The position numbers and the translations under genes were made by a program. Shown piece by piece: positions 46,536-58,782 of a DNA stretch of 64,000 nucleotides. Location: contig JBAMJV010003281.1 in NCBI GenBank assembly GCA_037951105.1, positions 45,390 through 109,389 on the forward strand. Direction: 5' to 3'. Position 1 is the stretch's first letter. Each line of letters opens with the position of its first letter. The notes beneath the pieces are model-generated. The model did not search any database. It was not told where the DNA came from and saw nothing but the letters and a program-made list of their open reading frames with translations. Source of the stretch: Echinarachnius parma (lineage: Eukaryota > Echinodermata > Echinoidea > Clypeasteroida > Echinarachniidae).

Positions 46536-49500
46536 TAGTAAATATATTACTCATTGCGGATATAGTATCGAAAATACTATTGCTAGTGATATTCGTTTGT
46601 CTCGCAATGTATGGTCAACATGTCAAGTGAGAGAGAGAGAATTTAAATTTAAAATGGTGACGCAGTCAGCATTGACTATTTTCGCCATGTCAATATAATT
46701 TTGGCCGAAGGCCAATAAAAACAACGACAACACATATGTACAAAACTTGTATTATAATTATTTTTTCTCCATTTGAGGAATCAATGAACGGGACTCCCGC
46801 CTCACTCACTGTATTCCTCCTTGGAGGGGGGGGGGGGGGGGGGGGGGCAAGGCGTTTAGCACCAGACTAGTGCCGCAGCACTAGTTCACGGAGGCCACGA
46901 AAAACCCCCAGATCATGCTGGAGGAAACGTGGTTGCGTCCTAGGGTACTAAACGAGGGCGCACTCCCTGTCTCCTTGCACCAAAAAAAACACAAAAAAAA
47001 AAAAAAAAAAAAAAAAACCTAGCACGCTACATTCAAAGAATGAATGCATCAATAAATGCATAAATAAATGTGTACTTTATAAATTTAAAATTCAAATCAA
47101 ATTTAAATACAAACACATCCCTCGTTAGGCTTACTTCCGAACCCTAACCCACAAGTGTTTAGAAGAGTAATAACAAATAACGTATATAATATAAGCTATA
47201 AACTCATAAATATAAGCAACAACTTCAACTCAACATGCTCAAAACTATTAGTAATTACAAAACAAGGGTCATGTGCGGGTGTGGGCCAGGTGAACGGGAC
47301 TCCCGCCTCAGACACCTGACACCACCCCAGGTGTATATAATATAGACCATAAACTCATAATTATAAATGCCAACCTAAACTCAAAATTATGAATAATTAT
47401 CCTACAACAAATTATGTGTGGGGGTGGGACAGGCGAACGGAACTCCCGCCTCAGACACCTGGCACCACCCCAAATGTATATAGTATAAAATACCATTGCG
47501 TATAATTGTATATACTTATCTATTACAGTAGGCCTAGCATAATAAGCTACTAGTTTGGCCCCCTCAATACAAACTCACAAATATTTAACCAAAATCACGT
47601 GTGAGGGGTGGGCCAGGAGAACGGGACTCCCGCCTCAGACAACTGACACCACCCCGAGTGCATATAGTATACACTATACACCCATTAATATAATTTTGAC
47701 TATAAACTATTAATAATTACAATTTCAGAATCATGTGTGGGGGTGGGCCAGGTGAACGGGACTCCCGCCTCAGACACCTGACACCGCCCCAAATGTATAT
47801 AAAAGTGATATAAAATAATGTAAACATTCGAGTTTTATTCTCTCGTGCGGCTCCAAACCGCGTTATCTCGCATGAGCGAGTACGTTCCTGATTGGTCCAT
47901 AACGGGCAAATTCTATTGGCCGGTGTACACGGGTGCTAAACCAATCAGCGAGGCGCTGGCTCGGCTTGCTTGCTAGGCGTGAACAATAACGAGCTCAACC
48001 AATCAACGGACCACTGGCTCAGCACTGGCTGGAATCAACCGTTGCGGGCCGGCTGGTCGGGGCGTGTCATGGCGACGTATTGTACGCATCCAAAATTCGG
48101 GTATATCCATCCCGTTGTCTCTGTTGAAATTACTGGGATTGAGACGGATCTGTATAGCTTCTTTTACCCTACGTGTGTACCAATGCCGTTCTTGGGAAAG
48201 GCAGCGAACCCCGTCCCAGTCTGGCTGATGCTGGTTGTCCCAAGCATGTTCCGCTACGACTGAGTTGTCAGTTCGGCGGAGCCTGACGTCCCTCTTATGC
48301 TCGGTGATTCTTTCTGATACCGGTCGGGCAGTCTCTCCGATATAGGATCTATCACATCCTTTACAGGGGATGTTGTACACAATGACGTCCCGTCTGTGTT
48401 GAGGAATTGGATCCTTGGGGCGTGTTAGTTGCTGGCGTAGGGTGGTATCTGATCTGAAGACCGTTCGGATGCCATGGCTCTCTAGGCGGCGCCTGATTTG
48501 CTGGGAGACCCCATCAATGTACGGCAAGACTGTGAAAGTCTTGTATTCCTTCTGATCCTTTGGTTCTGTCGTTCTCTTCTTGGTGTTGTGTACAAAAAGG
48601 CGTGGGTAACCGTTAAGACTCAGGGCATTGCGGACACGGGTCCGCTCTTTGCATGGCTGTTGTGGACTAGTCACAATGCGTGAAGCTCTGTCAAATAGAC
48701 ATTTCACTAGACCTCTCTTCACCGATACGGGATGGTGAGAGTCAAACGCTATGTACTGGTCTGTGTGGGTAGGCTTCCTGTAGACTGAGGTGGAGAGCCT
48801 ATGGTTGTCGTGTCTGTGAACTAAAGTGTCCAAGAATGCTATCTTCCCTTCGCACTCCATCTCCGATGTGAACTGGATGGATGGTTGGCGGCTATTCATG
48901 TGTTTGAGCAAGTTATCTGTTTCAGAGCTGGAGACTAGCTATGATGAAGGTATCGTATACGTATCTCTTCCAAACACGAGGAATGCAAGAGAGGGGACAT
49001 GTGTCTAGCGCTTCTTCTTCGAAACTCTCCATGTATAGGTTGGCCACGACAGCCGAGACCGGACTGCCTATGGCTGCCCCTTCCGTCTGTTCATAGTATG
49101 AACCTTTATACAGAAAGTATGTGGATCGAAGGACAAACTCGAGGAGTTGGGTGAGTTGCTCCGGTGAGAGTGCGCTACGGGTGGGCAAACTGCTGTCTGA
49201 TTGCAAGCGTTGCAAGGCAGCATTGCATGCGCCCTCAATCGGTACATTGGTGAAGAGGGAAACTACATCAAACGAGACCATGCGTTCTTGTGCACCAATG
49301 GTTTGCTCTGCTATGAACTGTGCAAAACCACTCGAACTGGGAATCGTATATTCAGTTGAACCCGTGAGCGGAGAAGAATCTCTGCTAGGTACTTTGAGAG
49401 GTTGTAGGCAAAGGAGCCTATGCATGACACTATAGGCCGTAGTGGTACTGTGGGTTTGTGTATCTTGGGTAACCCGTATATTCTAGGCGGTTGCTTCTGT

Positions 49501-50323
49501 GTGGGTTTTAACCTACGATAGGTCGGTTCATCCATCACATTGTCTTTCTTGAGGTTCAGCAGGGTGCTGGAAAGCTTGCGAGCCAAGCAATAAGTGGGAT
49601 CCTTCTTTAATACACGGTACTCCAACAAGTCGGTCAACTTCTCATGGTACACTGTGGTGTCCAAAATGACTGTGGCACAACCATTGTCGGCTGGAAGAAT
49701 AGTAATACTATCATCAGCCTTCAAAGTTTTGAGAGCGGTGTGCATCTCTTTCGAGATATTGTGTCTAGGGGGGCGTGCTTTTTGTAGGATGCTGTCTACA
49801 TCTCTGCGGGCGGCGTCTCAACCTTCGCAATTATTTCGGTAGCTGGTATCCGTCTGGGGGAGACGGCAAAGCCGATCGAGGCCTTTCTTAAGAATCTGCT
49901 CTTCCGAAGAAGTGATCGTTCTAGAAGATAGGTTAACAACCCACTTCTCCTCATTCGCTAATGAGGTCACCGTCCTGCTCGACTTTGGTTGTGTGAGTTT
50001 ATCAAACTTCGTTTGCTGTCTTGTCTTACATTTCATGAAGACATCTCGGTAGATGTCTTCATTAACCTTAATACCTCATCACTATGCTGGGGGACTATAG
50101 TCGATATGACGTTTTATAACGGGCAAATTTGCCCGTTATGGACCAATCTCATGCGAGATAACGCGGTTTGGAACCGCACGAGAGCATAAAACTCGAATGT
50201 TTACATTATTTTATATCACTTGACAAAGTATTGCAGCGGCATACGAAACGTCGTGATCTTTTAGATTCCATGTTGACCATACATTGCGAGACAAACGAAT
50301 ATCACTAGCGATATTATTTTCGA
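46536..50323 (-). mobile_element. Penelope-like element (RT plus GIY-YIG), inserted in LINE-A
   Basis: TAAAAGACAGTTA is duplicated at 43614-43626 and 50324-50336 around this element plus the foldback. The 5' end (50040-50323) carries the terminal-repeat sequence seen at 35116-36057; the 3' end (46550-46630) carries an inverted stub of it. Coding parts on the minus strand: N-terminus 50036-49818 (KWVVNLSSRTI), 49745-49311 (LPADNGCATVILD; PPRIYGLPKIHK), 49425-48922 (SFDVVSLFTNVP; EGAAIGSPVSAVVANLYME), 48911-48003 (IAFLDTLVHR; YRKPTHTDQY; GIY-YIG nuclease IVYNIPCKGCDRSYIGET). The catalytic YVDD is YVYD here. Several frame changes mean it is inactive. Confidence 0.92.
46780..47800 (+). repeat. 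Irregular tandem repeat with a nested-stem hairpin, in the Penelope tail
   Basis: GAACGGGACTCCCGCCTCA occurs at 46786, 47292, 47435 (one change), 47619 and 47754. In the last four it is framed by GGGTGGGCCAGGTG and CACCTGACACCACCCC, giving three nested stems (GGGTG/CACCC, CAGGTG/CACCTG, CGGGACTCCCG). AT-rich spacers of 100-150 bp separate copies. A G run (46826-46848) and an A run (47000-47019) lie near the first. Confidence 0.8.
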
Positions 50324-53300
50324 TAAAAGACAGTTAATTGCAGAAATTCAACTAGAACGACAACAAACATACGAGTAAAACTTTAAAACCAATAACATAA
50401 TACAAAACATCAAGATAAACAAAAGAAACAAACAACAATACAGGACTAAAGGGTTGGTATAATATTTATCACGTTAATAATATTTTAAAAAAGAAAGAAA
50501 AAAAAGAAGAAGTATGCATGTATAACTAAAACATAACCAAAAGATATCAAATTAAAAGTAAAAAGGGCAAGACAAAGTTCAGTCTGCAATTTCATTCGAA
50601 TTAATGGTGCGAACAAAGGTAGCCAGTGTGTTTAAGGTTCGCGTTTAAAAAGAGAGACAATTTAATAATTTGAAGCTATGATAAAAGAAACTTCTTCTCA
50701 AAAACTCGGTCTTGGGCTTTGGAAGCTGGATTTTATAATCGCTATTTCTTAAGTTGTGAGAATTATGTCGTAATTCAACTCGTGAAGATAAGTAAGTTGG
50801 AGTTAAGTCATGCATTATTTTGAATAACATGATTAAATTGCCTCTTTCCCATCTATCAACAATTGGGACTACCTTTGCTTGTTGGTAGATTTCGCGAGTT
50901 CTTTGCTCAAAAGGTGTCTTAATCATAATCCGCACAGCTCTATTCTGTAGAACACGTAACTTATTTAAAACGACTTGAGTAGCATTGTTCCAAATTATAG
51001 AGCAATAATCAAAGTGTGTTTGAATAATACTAAAGTATAGCATTCTAGCAGTACACAGTCAAGTCAACAATAGGTCTTACTTTACGAAAGAGAAATAATC
51101 CTCGGACAACTTTTTTGCGTACATGGTCTATATGCAGTTTCCAATTCAAACTAGGATCAAGAATTACGCCAAGATATTTACAACTATAAACTTATTTCAG
51201 TGCATTATTACCAATGTGTATATTTAAATTTACATTATGAAACTGCTTTACTCTTTTCTGGGATCCAAAAAGCATATATTTAGTTTTGCTCATGTTAAGT
51301 ATCAGCCTGTTAGCATTCAGCCATAAAGTTACAGAATTGAAATCATCATTAACCTTGTTCGATACATCATTGGCACTATTGGAAGAGTAGTATATACACG
51401 TATCATCTGCAAATAATGAAATAGATGAATGCTTCACCACATTTGCAATGTCATTTATAAATATTAGGAATAACATCGGTCCCAAAAAAGATCCTTGTGG
51501 AACTCCGCACTCTACTTTCCCAGAAGATGAAGTTATACCATTAACTTTAGTGACTTGAGTGCGCTCACTCAAATAATTGTTAAACCAAGATGCGCTGATT
51601 AGATCAAATCCATACCATTCGAGTTTCTTTACGAGCAGATTGTGATCTACAGTATCAAACGCTTTCTTTAAATCCAACGCTACAAATGCGGTTACCAGAC
51701 CGTTATCCATATTAGAGAATAGATCTTCAGTAAGGTTCAAGAGGGCTGTTGCGGATGAATAATTTTGGCGAAATCCAGATTGGTGACTATACAACAACGA
51801 GTTTTGTGTGAGATATTTAGTGACCTGTTCATGCACAATCCTCTCAATAACTTTAAATAGAATCGGGAGAATCGAGATTGGTCGGTAGTTCGACAATTCA
51901 AAAGCATCCCCACTTTTGAATATGGGGATTACTAATGCAATTTTCCATTCCTTCGGGATAACGCCACTGGTTAGAGACAAATTTATCAAGTGTGTCAATG
52001 GTGAGACAATGTAGGACATTGCCATTTTAATGATTTTAGCCGGTAAGTCATCCAAACCAGTGGCCTTTTTTTCAGGAATATTTTCAGCACTCTTTTTACA
52101 TCTTCAATCAGGACAGCCTTAAATTCAAATGTTGTATCTGCCCTTTTTAAAAAGGAAGTAAAATCACCATCTGAATTACAACCATCATGTAATTTTCGTG
52201 CAACACTGACAAAATAGTCATTGAAAATGTTGGCCATGTCATGATTGTTATTAATCGTTTCATCATTAAATATAATACCAGTAATTCGAGTGTTATTCCG
52301 TTTATTAGGAATCATACATCTAAGTGCTTTCCAAATCGCAGCACTATTACCTACATTCTCCTTAATTTTATCTTGTAAGTACACCTTTTTTGAATTTCGC
52401 ATGAATGTAGTAACACTATTTCTAAACTTTTATAACTTTCCCATTCATCATCATTGCCAATCCGTTTTGCTTTCCTCTTCTGTTTATCTCTTTCTTTCAT
52501 CATGTCCTTTATTTCTTTTGTTATCCATGGGACATTATTTTGCTTGACCCTCTTCGTTTTCATTGGGGCATGTTTATCAACAATCTTTTTAAACGTTGTT
52601 GCAAATGTACAATAAGATTTATCCATATCGTTTGTATTGTATACATCATTCCATGATACATTTAACAATTCTGCTTGGAAATTATCAATATTCATCTTTT
52701 TAACATCACGAAAAGAGATATACTTATGTTCAATGACCCTAGTTCTGACGTTGCCCCACGAGGCTACAATCATGTAGTGGTCACTCAAGCCAATCTGAAC
52801 TACATCATTAAAACTGACCTTTTCTTCGCTGGAGGAAATGATTAAATCAATTGTACTACTAGAGTTAAGAGTAATTCTAGTCGATTTAGAGATTAATTGC
52901 TTTAAATGGTAGTTTTCAAGCAGTGTCAAAAGCCGATTAGTATACAGCTTGGGTGGGGGTTCATTATATCACAATTTAAGTCACCCATCAACAAAACTTC
53001 GAGGCCAGTTGATTCAATATTTTGTAGCAATTTTTCTAATTTATCAAAAACCTCCAACGAAGAATTAGGTGGTCTATACCATGTACAAACAAGAAAGGGT
53101 TTTTGATTTGGTGGATCAACCTGTAGTATGATAATTTCTAAATCATCACACTTTAAATCATTTCTCATTGTATATGTTATACAATTCTTCACGTATGCTA
53201 TAACTCCACCACCGTGTCTATTTCTATCTTTGCGTATCATTGAGAATCCGTCAATATTAATACAAGAATCTGGAATGGAGGAGTCAAGCATGGTTTCACT

Positions 53301-54003
53301 AAAGGTCAAAATATCAAAACTGGCGTTCACAAATTTGCTTCTAATCTCATCAATACATTTATAAAGCGAACAAACATTTAAATGAATCAAATGTAACCCA
53401 TTCTGGGATTTCATCAAGTTCTGCATAGCATCAAAGTTCTTGTATGATTCGTTCTTCCGTTCTTCTTGTGCAGCTAAATGAGGATAATCGTTATTTAGCT
53501 CGTCAGTGGGAGGGGTCTCGTGATCTGTTACTAGAAAACTTAAGCAATCGAGGTTGTTTGGTAACTCTTTGAACATGCATGATGTGCATATCCAATCCTT
53601 TTGTGATAAAAACAATTCCCGTGAAGCAGAAGAACATGTCAAATGTGCCCATTCTTTACAACATATACACATGATAGCATTATGGTTATGTTTTACAACT
53701 TTTTTGCAAGAGATACATGGGTATTTAATCATTTAAAGTTAAAAAGACAAAAGGTTTTTCAAAGTGTGTACCTCACAGTCTGTCGAGATCGTTCAGGGTT
53801 CGGACGGACAGTGCACGAATTTTCCCGTCAATCGTCCACGCTTTCGCGATCGATGGGCATTTGAGTGTCTCTCTCATGATTTGTTGGCGAGCGGCTGTCA
53901 GGTGTTCGCGGATGAAGATCTGTGTTTTCTTCAGTTGGGTTTTCGCGGCATAGACGCGTTGACGGACATTGTACCTCGCAAACTTGATGAGGAGGGGTCT
54001 TAA
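50324..54003 (-). mobile_element. LINE-A: CR1-like LINE, ORF1 end plus nearly complete ORF2
   Basis: Minus strand. 54003-53773 encodes the end of an ORF1 protein (RPLLIKFARYNVRQRVYAAK; WTIDGKI). ORF2 starts at 53732 with a PHD-like C4HC3 zinc finger (CISC, CICC, H..C, CTSC), then an endonuclease with IHLNVCSL, TFSETML, TWYRPPN, MGDLNCDI and GLSDHYM, all key motifs kept. The RT has NYRPISILP, DLKKAFDTVDH, GVPQGSFLGP and LFADDTCIYY, with the catalytic Asp pair intact, and a C-terminal domain at 51043-50645. Three frameshifts and two stops split ORF2. The 5' end is truncated in ORF1. Confidence 0.9.
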
Positions 54004-54004
54004 G

Positions 54005-56042
54005 TGAACACCTAAGCTAACGCAGGCAACAGAAATACATACCAATTGGCATTTATTCTGCATACAAATTTACATTTATTGATATGAAATCACAGTAAAA
54101 ACACAAAACAGCACAAAACAATACTTCCCTTAAATTGGCCAGTTATCCATACTCTTCAGTCTATAGTATGTTTTGGATACACATTTCGGCTGGAGAGGGC
54201 GCTCTAATTAAGATTTTCTGAGAATGTCCATGTAATTAACTGAATATCATGTAACATATCAACTAATTTTACATTTACATTCCACATTAAATGAGTGGAT
54301 AACAAACTATTTTATATTGACATTACACATCAGGTTTCTTTGACGCAGAGTATCATATAAAACATTTTTTAGATTGACATTACAGATTATATTTCTTTGA
54401 CACAGAGTATTATATAAAATAAATTTACATTGACATTTAAAAAAAAAAAAAAAAAAAAAACACACAATACGTCGTTCCCATCAATGCATCTATTCTATCA
54501 CCACACAACCCAACACCCCTTGACACACCCACCACATACCCATCATAAGCCTACCAGACTTTTACCCACCACACACCCATCATAAACCCACCAGACTTTC
54601 ACCCACCACACACCCATCATAAACCCACCAGACTTTCACCCACCACATACCCATCATAAACTCACCAGACTTTCAAGAGTTAGCAAAAGATCAGCCCATG
54701 CATCGTGGTACACGTGTATATAAAGCAAACCGGAATGTTCAATGCTGTCAAGAAAAGAGTTAAATATACCAAATACATTAACACAAAATAGGTCCATCTG
54801 AGCAGCTGTAGGTGTGAGGAAATAACAAAATACCATTAAATATACATACAACATGGAGCACAATAAATGAAGAAGTACAAAAATACATCACATACAGACT
54901 AATTGCATCTAAGAAGTATAACAGAAGGTAAAGTTGACCCCCAAAAAGGCAACGCTTATAGTGGACTTTAAACAAATTGAGTGAAGGTAGATTTTGTTGT
55001 TCGGTTGATAATGCATTCCATGTATTTGCACCAGAATATTGTAATGATTGTTTAACTAATTCAATTTTGGGTTTGGGTATTACAACGTTTAACGAATCAG
55101 CATTACGTGTATTAAAGCCGTGGCGATCAAAGTACATTTCAATTTCATTACATAGTCTTTCTGGTGCGTCACCAAGAATACATTTGTACATCAGTACATT
55201 TAAAAAATAATCTCTACGTATTTCAAAACTTTGCCATTTAAGATTTCTTATCAATTCACTACTTTCTACTTCAAGTGAATTATATTTCATAGATACTATA
55301 CGTGCAGCTCTTTTTTTGTATACGACAAATTAGATCTCTTTTTTTTTACAGAAGAATTTCACCATACGGAACAAGCATAGTCTATGCATGGTAAAATAAT
55401 AGTTTTATAAAAAAACATTTTATAACATTTGGTGTATCGAATGATGTACTTAACCTTCTTAAAGAGAATACCTTATATGAAATATTTTGTCATAAATGCT
55501 TTACATGATTATCCCATAATAAATTGCAATCTACATATTTTTTACTCCCAAGTACTTTACACATTCTACTTCTTTAAGTTGTTTACCATCAAGTGTAATA
55601 TTAAGATCTTTAGATAATAATCGAGGGTCTTATCAATATCAATTTTCAACCTATTATTCATGTACCACTAATTTATTTCATTAATACTTTTTTGTAAACG
55701 GGATTGAATAACATTGATATTGTCACCAGAAACATGCATTACAACGTCATCAGCAAATATATTACATGTACAGGAGTTAACACTTTGGGCAATATCATTA
55801 ATAAATAATATTACAAAAAGGTCAGGTCCTAGAACCTCACCTTAGGGGATTCCGATAGTTACTGATTTGGCCTGTGATAATATACCATTCCAATTAACAA
55901 TTTGCTTTCTATTTGTCAAATAACTCTGAAACCATTCTAATTCAGTGTTATTTATACCATTATGTTGTAATTTAAGTATCAATAAATCATGAGAAATTGT
56001 ATCAAAGCATTTAGAAATATCAAGAAAGCATACACCCACATA
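54005..56042 (-). mobile_element. LINE-B: second CR1-like LINE, 5' truncated
   Basis: Minus strand. 56160-55842 has the RT motif FLDISKCFDTISHDLL and GIP; 55290-54778 has a C-terminal domain (RHGFNTRNADSLNVVIPKPK; ANTWNALSTEQQ). The zone between is decayed coding DNA. It abuts gene 2 intron sequence at 56042, its 5' truncation point. The 3' UTR continues at 42247-43384. Confidence 0.8.
54534..54680. repeat. 37-bp tandem repeat, four copies
   Basis: CCCATCATAAACCCACCAGA recurs at 36-38 bp spacing (54539, 54577, 54613, 54650) within the LINE-B 3' UTR, next to an A run at 54440-54460. Confidence 0.85.
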
Positions 56043-58463
56043 TGTAACATTGTGATGTATGACCTGAGGGTGTTGAGTTATGGATATAACTGGTTTATAT
56101 GGATGGAAAAGAGGGGATGGGGCTGATTTGGTTAAAGGGATCCTATACCGCAAAATGATAGTATTTACATGCACGATACATCCATTTCACCTCAAAATTT
56201 TAGGAAAAAATTGTTTCCAGAAAAGTCTAACATCTGAAATCTCATCATCATAATGACTTAAACGTTTATTGGTCTGCAGTCTATGTAGCCCTTCTAGACG
56301 TCCAGTTCTAGTATATATGTACCGTATAACAGCTGTGGTTAAAATATACTGTTGCTTGTTATTTCGTCATATCTGTATTGGTCTCTTTGAAATTGTGTAC
56401 TTTTAATTACATTTCTGCATTCTTTTATTTCCAGCTGCCGAGCCTCGGGATAAAATACTAGATGTCAAGAAGAAGGTGATCAGCGCAAAATTAGTCTGGC
56501 AGGAATACGATGCTAAGCTACATCAATCCCGCAAACAGTCGACCAAACATTTTAAAGAAATACAGAAAGGAATTACAAACATTAGTGGCAAAGAACTTCA
56601 GAAAATCGACGATTGCAAGCGCGAACAAACATCAAGAATACATGAGGAGGCGGATGATCATATCAAGAGAATCAATGCAGAGAGAGAAGCTCGTCTGAAA
56701 CGATGCCAGGAGGATACAGCAAAACAGCGGCAACCAATCGAGAACAGACGACGTGAGCTGCTTAATGACGTCATAGCTTTAGCCAACACGACTGAAAAGA
56801 AGATAAAGGACTTACAGCACGGTGCGAGAGATGTCATGCAAGTTCTGGAAGACGCGGCTGAGAGAATGGAAACCCTCCTAGGGGATGATACGGAACTTCT
56901 GAATGGCGCACAACAGCTGATCACATTACTCACCGACACCCTGGAGAAGAAGGCCGATGAGGGCGTGGTCGAACATATAACACACACAGTGAGAGGTGTG
57001 CAGTTTATCGAGGGTAAGGGGAATGAGAAGTACAATGGGCGAATCGGGGGGTATGATGGGAAATGGGAGCTTAACTCGACAGTAGAAATACCGTGTGACA
57101 TAATCAATCCCAGTATTGTGGGATATACGAGTAACGATGACATTATCATATCAGATAAGGCCCGCACATTCTGTTTCAATATCAAGAACAAGTTAACCCA
57201 GAGGGTGATTACGAGTGCTGGTAAGACATACATATCATCATGCGCACTGCTGGATGACGACACGATAGTGTGTGGTAAATACATGAATGGCTGTACTGCT
57301 GACAGCTTACCTGGATGCATCAGCCTGTATAACAGACAGTGGGAGCTGATTAGAGACATCACGTTACCACGAAATACGTCATATGATTCCACATGTGTGT
57401 ATGTATCTGTTGATCAGGATGGGATGGTCCTAGCTACTGAAATGAGACAGAAATGCTTATACGTTATCAACCCCGATGATGGGTGTATCGTCAACACGAC
57501 CAGGTGTGAAGAAAGCATAGCGCAGCTGCGAGGTGTACTCACAACAGGTGACGTCATCGCGCTTCCCTACCCACTCATTAACAAGTTTCTCACCATCGAC
57601 AGGCAGGGAGCACAGAGCGAAATCACGCACAGTAAGAAGATCCTGAATTGTGTCATCGATCCCCTGACAGATGAAATGTACGTCGTGTACTGGGATGAGG
57701 AACGTAAGATGGCTGTAGTTGATCAGTTGTCCGGCAAGGGCCACCAAGAGAGAGCAGAAGTGATCTCTTTCCCGAAGCACGGAGTATGGGAACATGATGC
57801 CGAGAGATTAATACCTATGAATAAACCTCACGGAATATGGGAACATGATGCCGGGAGATTAATATGTTTCAGTAGACCTGTGATCACAGCACAAGGGGAT
57901 ATGATCGTCTGTAACGGCAGGGAATGTCTCATATTGCAGAAGAGGTTCACTGTGTAACTCAATCGGAGAGCGATTCACTACTCTCAAAACTAAAGCCAAA
58001 CTGAAGTATGAAGCGGAGTAATTGCATAGTGATAGCATGTTGTCATAACAGAAACTGCATCAAGTATTGCTTCCCACTACCCATTATGTTCTAATTTGCT
58101 GTGAACGACGTTCACGGTTATCATGGTGAAAACTTCCCTTTGATTCTCCTCTCAAATATTGCACATTCAACTCGACTTATTTAAAGATTGTCAAGTGTGT
58201 GAATGCTACACCGCATGTCGCCTTATACAGGGTGGCCCCCCCCCCCCAAAAAAAATAGAACGGGGCACTTCCCAAAAATAATATAGTAATACAATTATAA
58301 TGTTCATCGGATAGGATGTCTTTTCCAATGAAAAACGATACTAAGAACAGTCATTTTGGTCGTGTAGTTTTTGTTTTAGGGCGCTGTGAGTGACACCATG
58401 TCAGGTTTCCATTTTTTCAATTTTTACCAAGTCAGTGCCTGATAAATCGCACTTATTGCCCGT
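56043..58463 (+). repeat. Segmental duplication, unit B right part
   Basis: Resumes the match to unit A (GTAAC.TTGTGATGTATGACC) through the intron end, large exon, 3' flank (GAACGACGTTCACGGTTATC) and the left foldback arm. Confidence 0.93.
56435..57957 (+). CDS. Coiled-coil and beta-propeller exon of gene 2
   Basis: Acceptor TATTTCCAG ends at 56434; phase and stop position match gene 1. With 41915-42186 it encodes 596 residues. The coiled coil is almost identical to gene 1. The propeller-like part differs more, mostly by residue-changing substitutions clustered between strands (SDKARTFC for SDCIKCHTYC; YMNGCTADSLPG for YMSSFTGDSSPG). Near the end a 51-bp unit is tandemly duplicated in frame (HGVWEHDAERLI and HGIWEHDAGRLI), adding 17 residues to the last blade. 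No stop or frameshift, so the gene is probably functional despite the huge intron. Confidence 0.85.
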
Positions 58464-58782
58464 CATTATATCGAACATCGAGCAATACGCGTGCAATTGT
58501 AAGTGTGCATTCAGCTGTGTGCCGAGAGAATGGGTATGGTCGTTCGATACTATGACGGGCAGGAAGTGCGATTTATCAGGCACTGGCTCGGTAAAAATTG
58601 ACAAAAATGGGAACCTGACTTGGTGTTACCCACAGCGCCCTAAAACAAAAACAACACTACCAAAATTACTGTTCTTGGTATCGTTTTTCATTGGAATAGA
58701 CACCCTATCCGATGGACATAATCATTTTGTTATCATAATTCGGGAAGTGCCCCGTTCCGATTGTTGGGCCACCTTGTATAAC
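58222..58782. mobile_element. 561-bp foldback element in the gene 2 3' flank
   Basis: TATACAGGGTGGCCC and the inverse at 58782 begin arms of about 240 bp that share ATAATGTTCATCGGATAGG, AAAACGATAC.AAGAACAGT and TGCCTGATAAATCGCACTT. The loop (58463-58560) contains CAATTGTAAGTGTGCATTC. Short frames within are by-products of the palindrome. Confidence 0.85.

Larger units (their letters stand above)
42187..56434 (+). other. Intron of gene 2 expanded by nested transposons
   Basis: Starts GTAAGTT and ends TATTTCCAG as in gene 1. Intron ends 42187-42245 and 56043-56434 match gene 1. The 13.8 kb between them is LINE-B, carrying F1 and LINE-A; LINE-A carries a Penelope element, which has a foldback at its edge with an F3 element inside. 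Confidence 0.85.

Noticed and set aside
35116..50323. Hammerhead ribozyme in the Penelope terminal repeats
   Set aside because: GAAACGTC is present at 35479, 35939 and 50250, but no CTGATGA-type core strand was found at the needed position, so a ribozyme cannot be supported by eye.
31492..57795. Minus-strand frames opposite the propeller exons
   Set aside because: Antisense shadows present in both paralogs because the sense exon is conserved; no independent signals.
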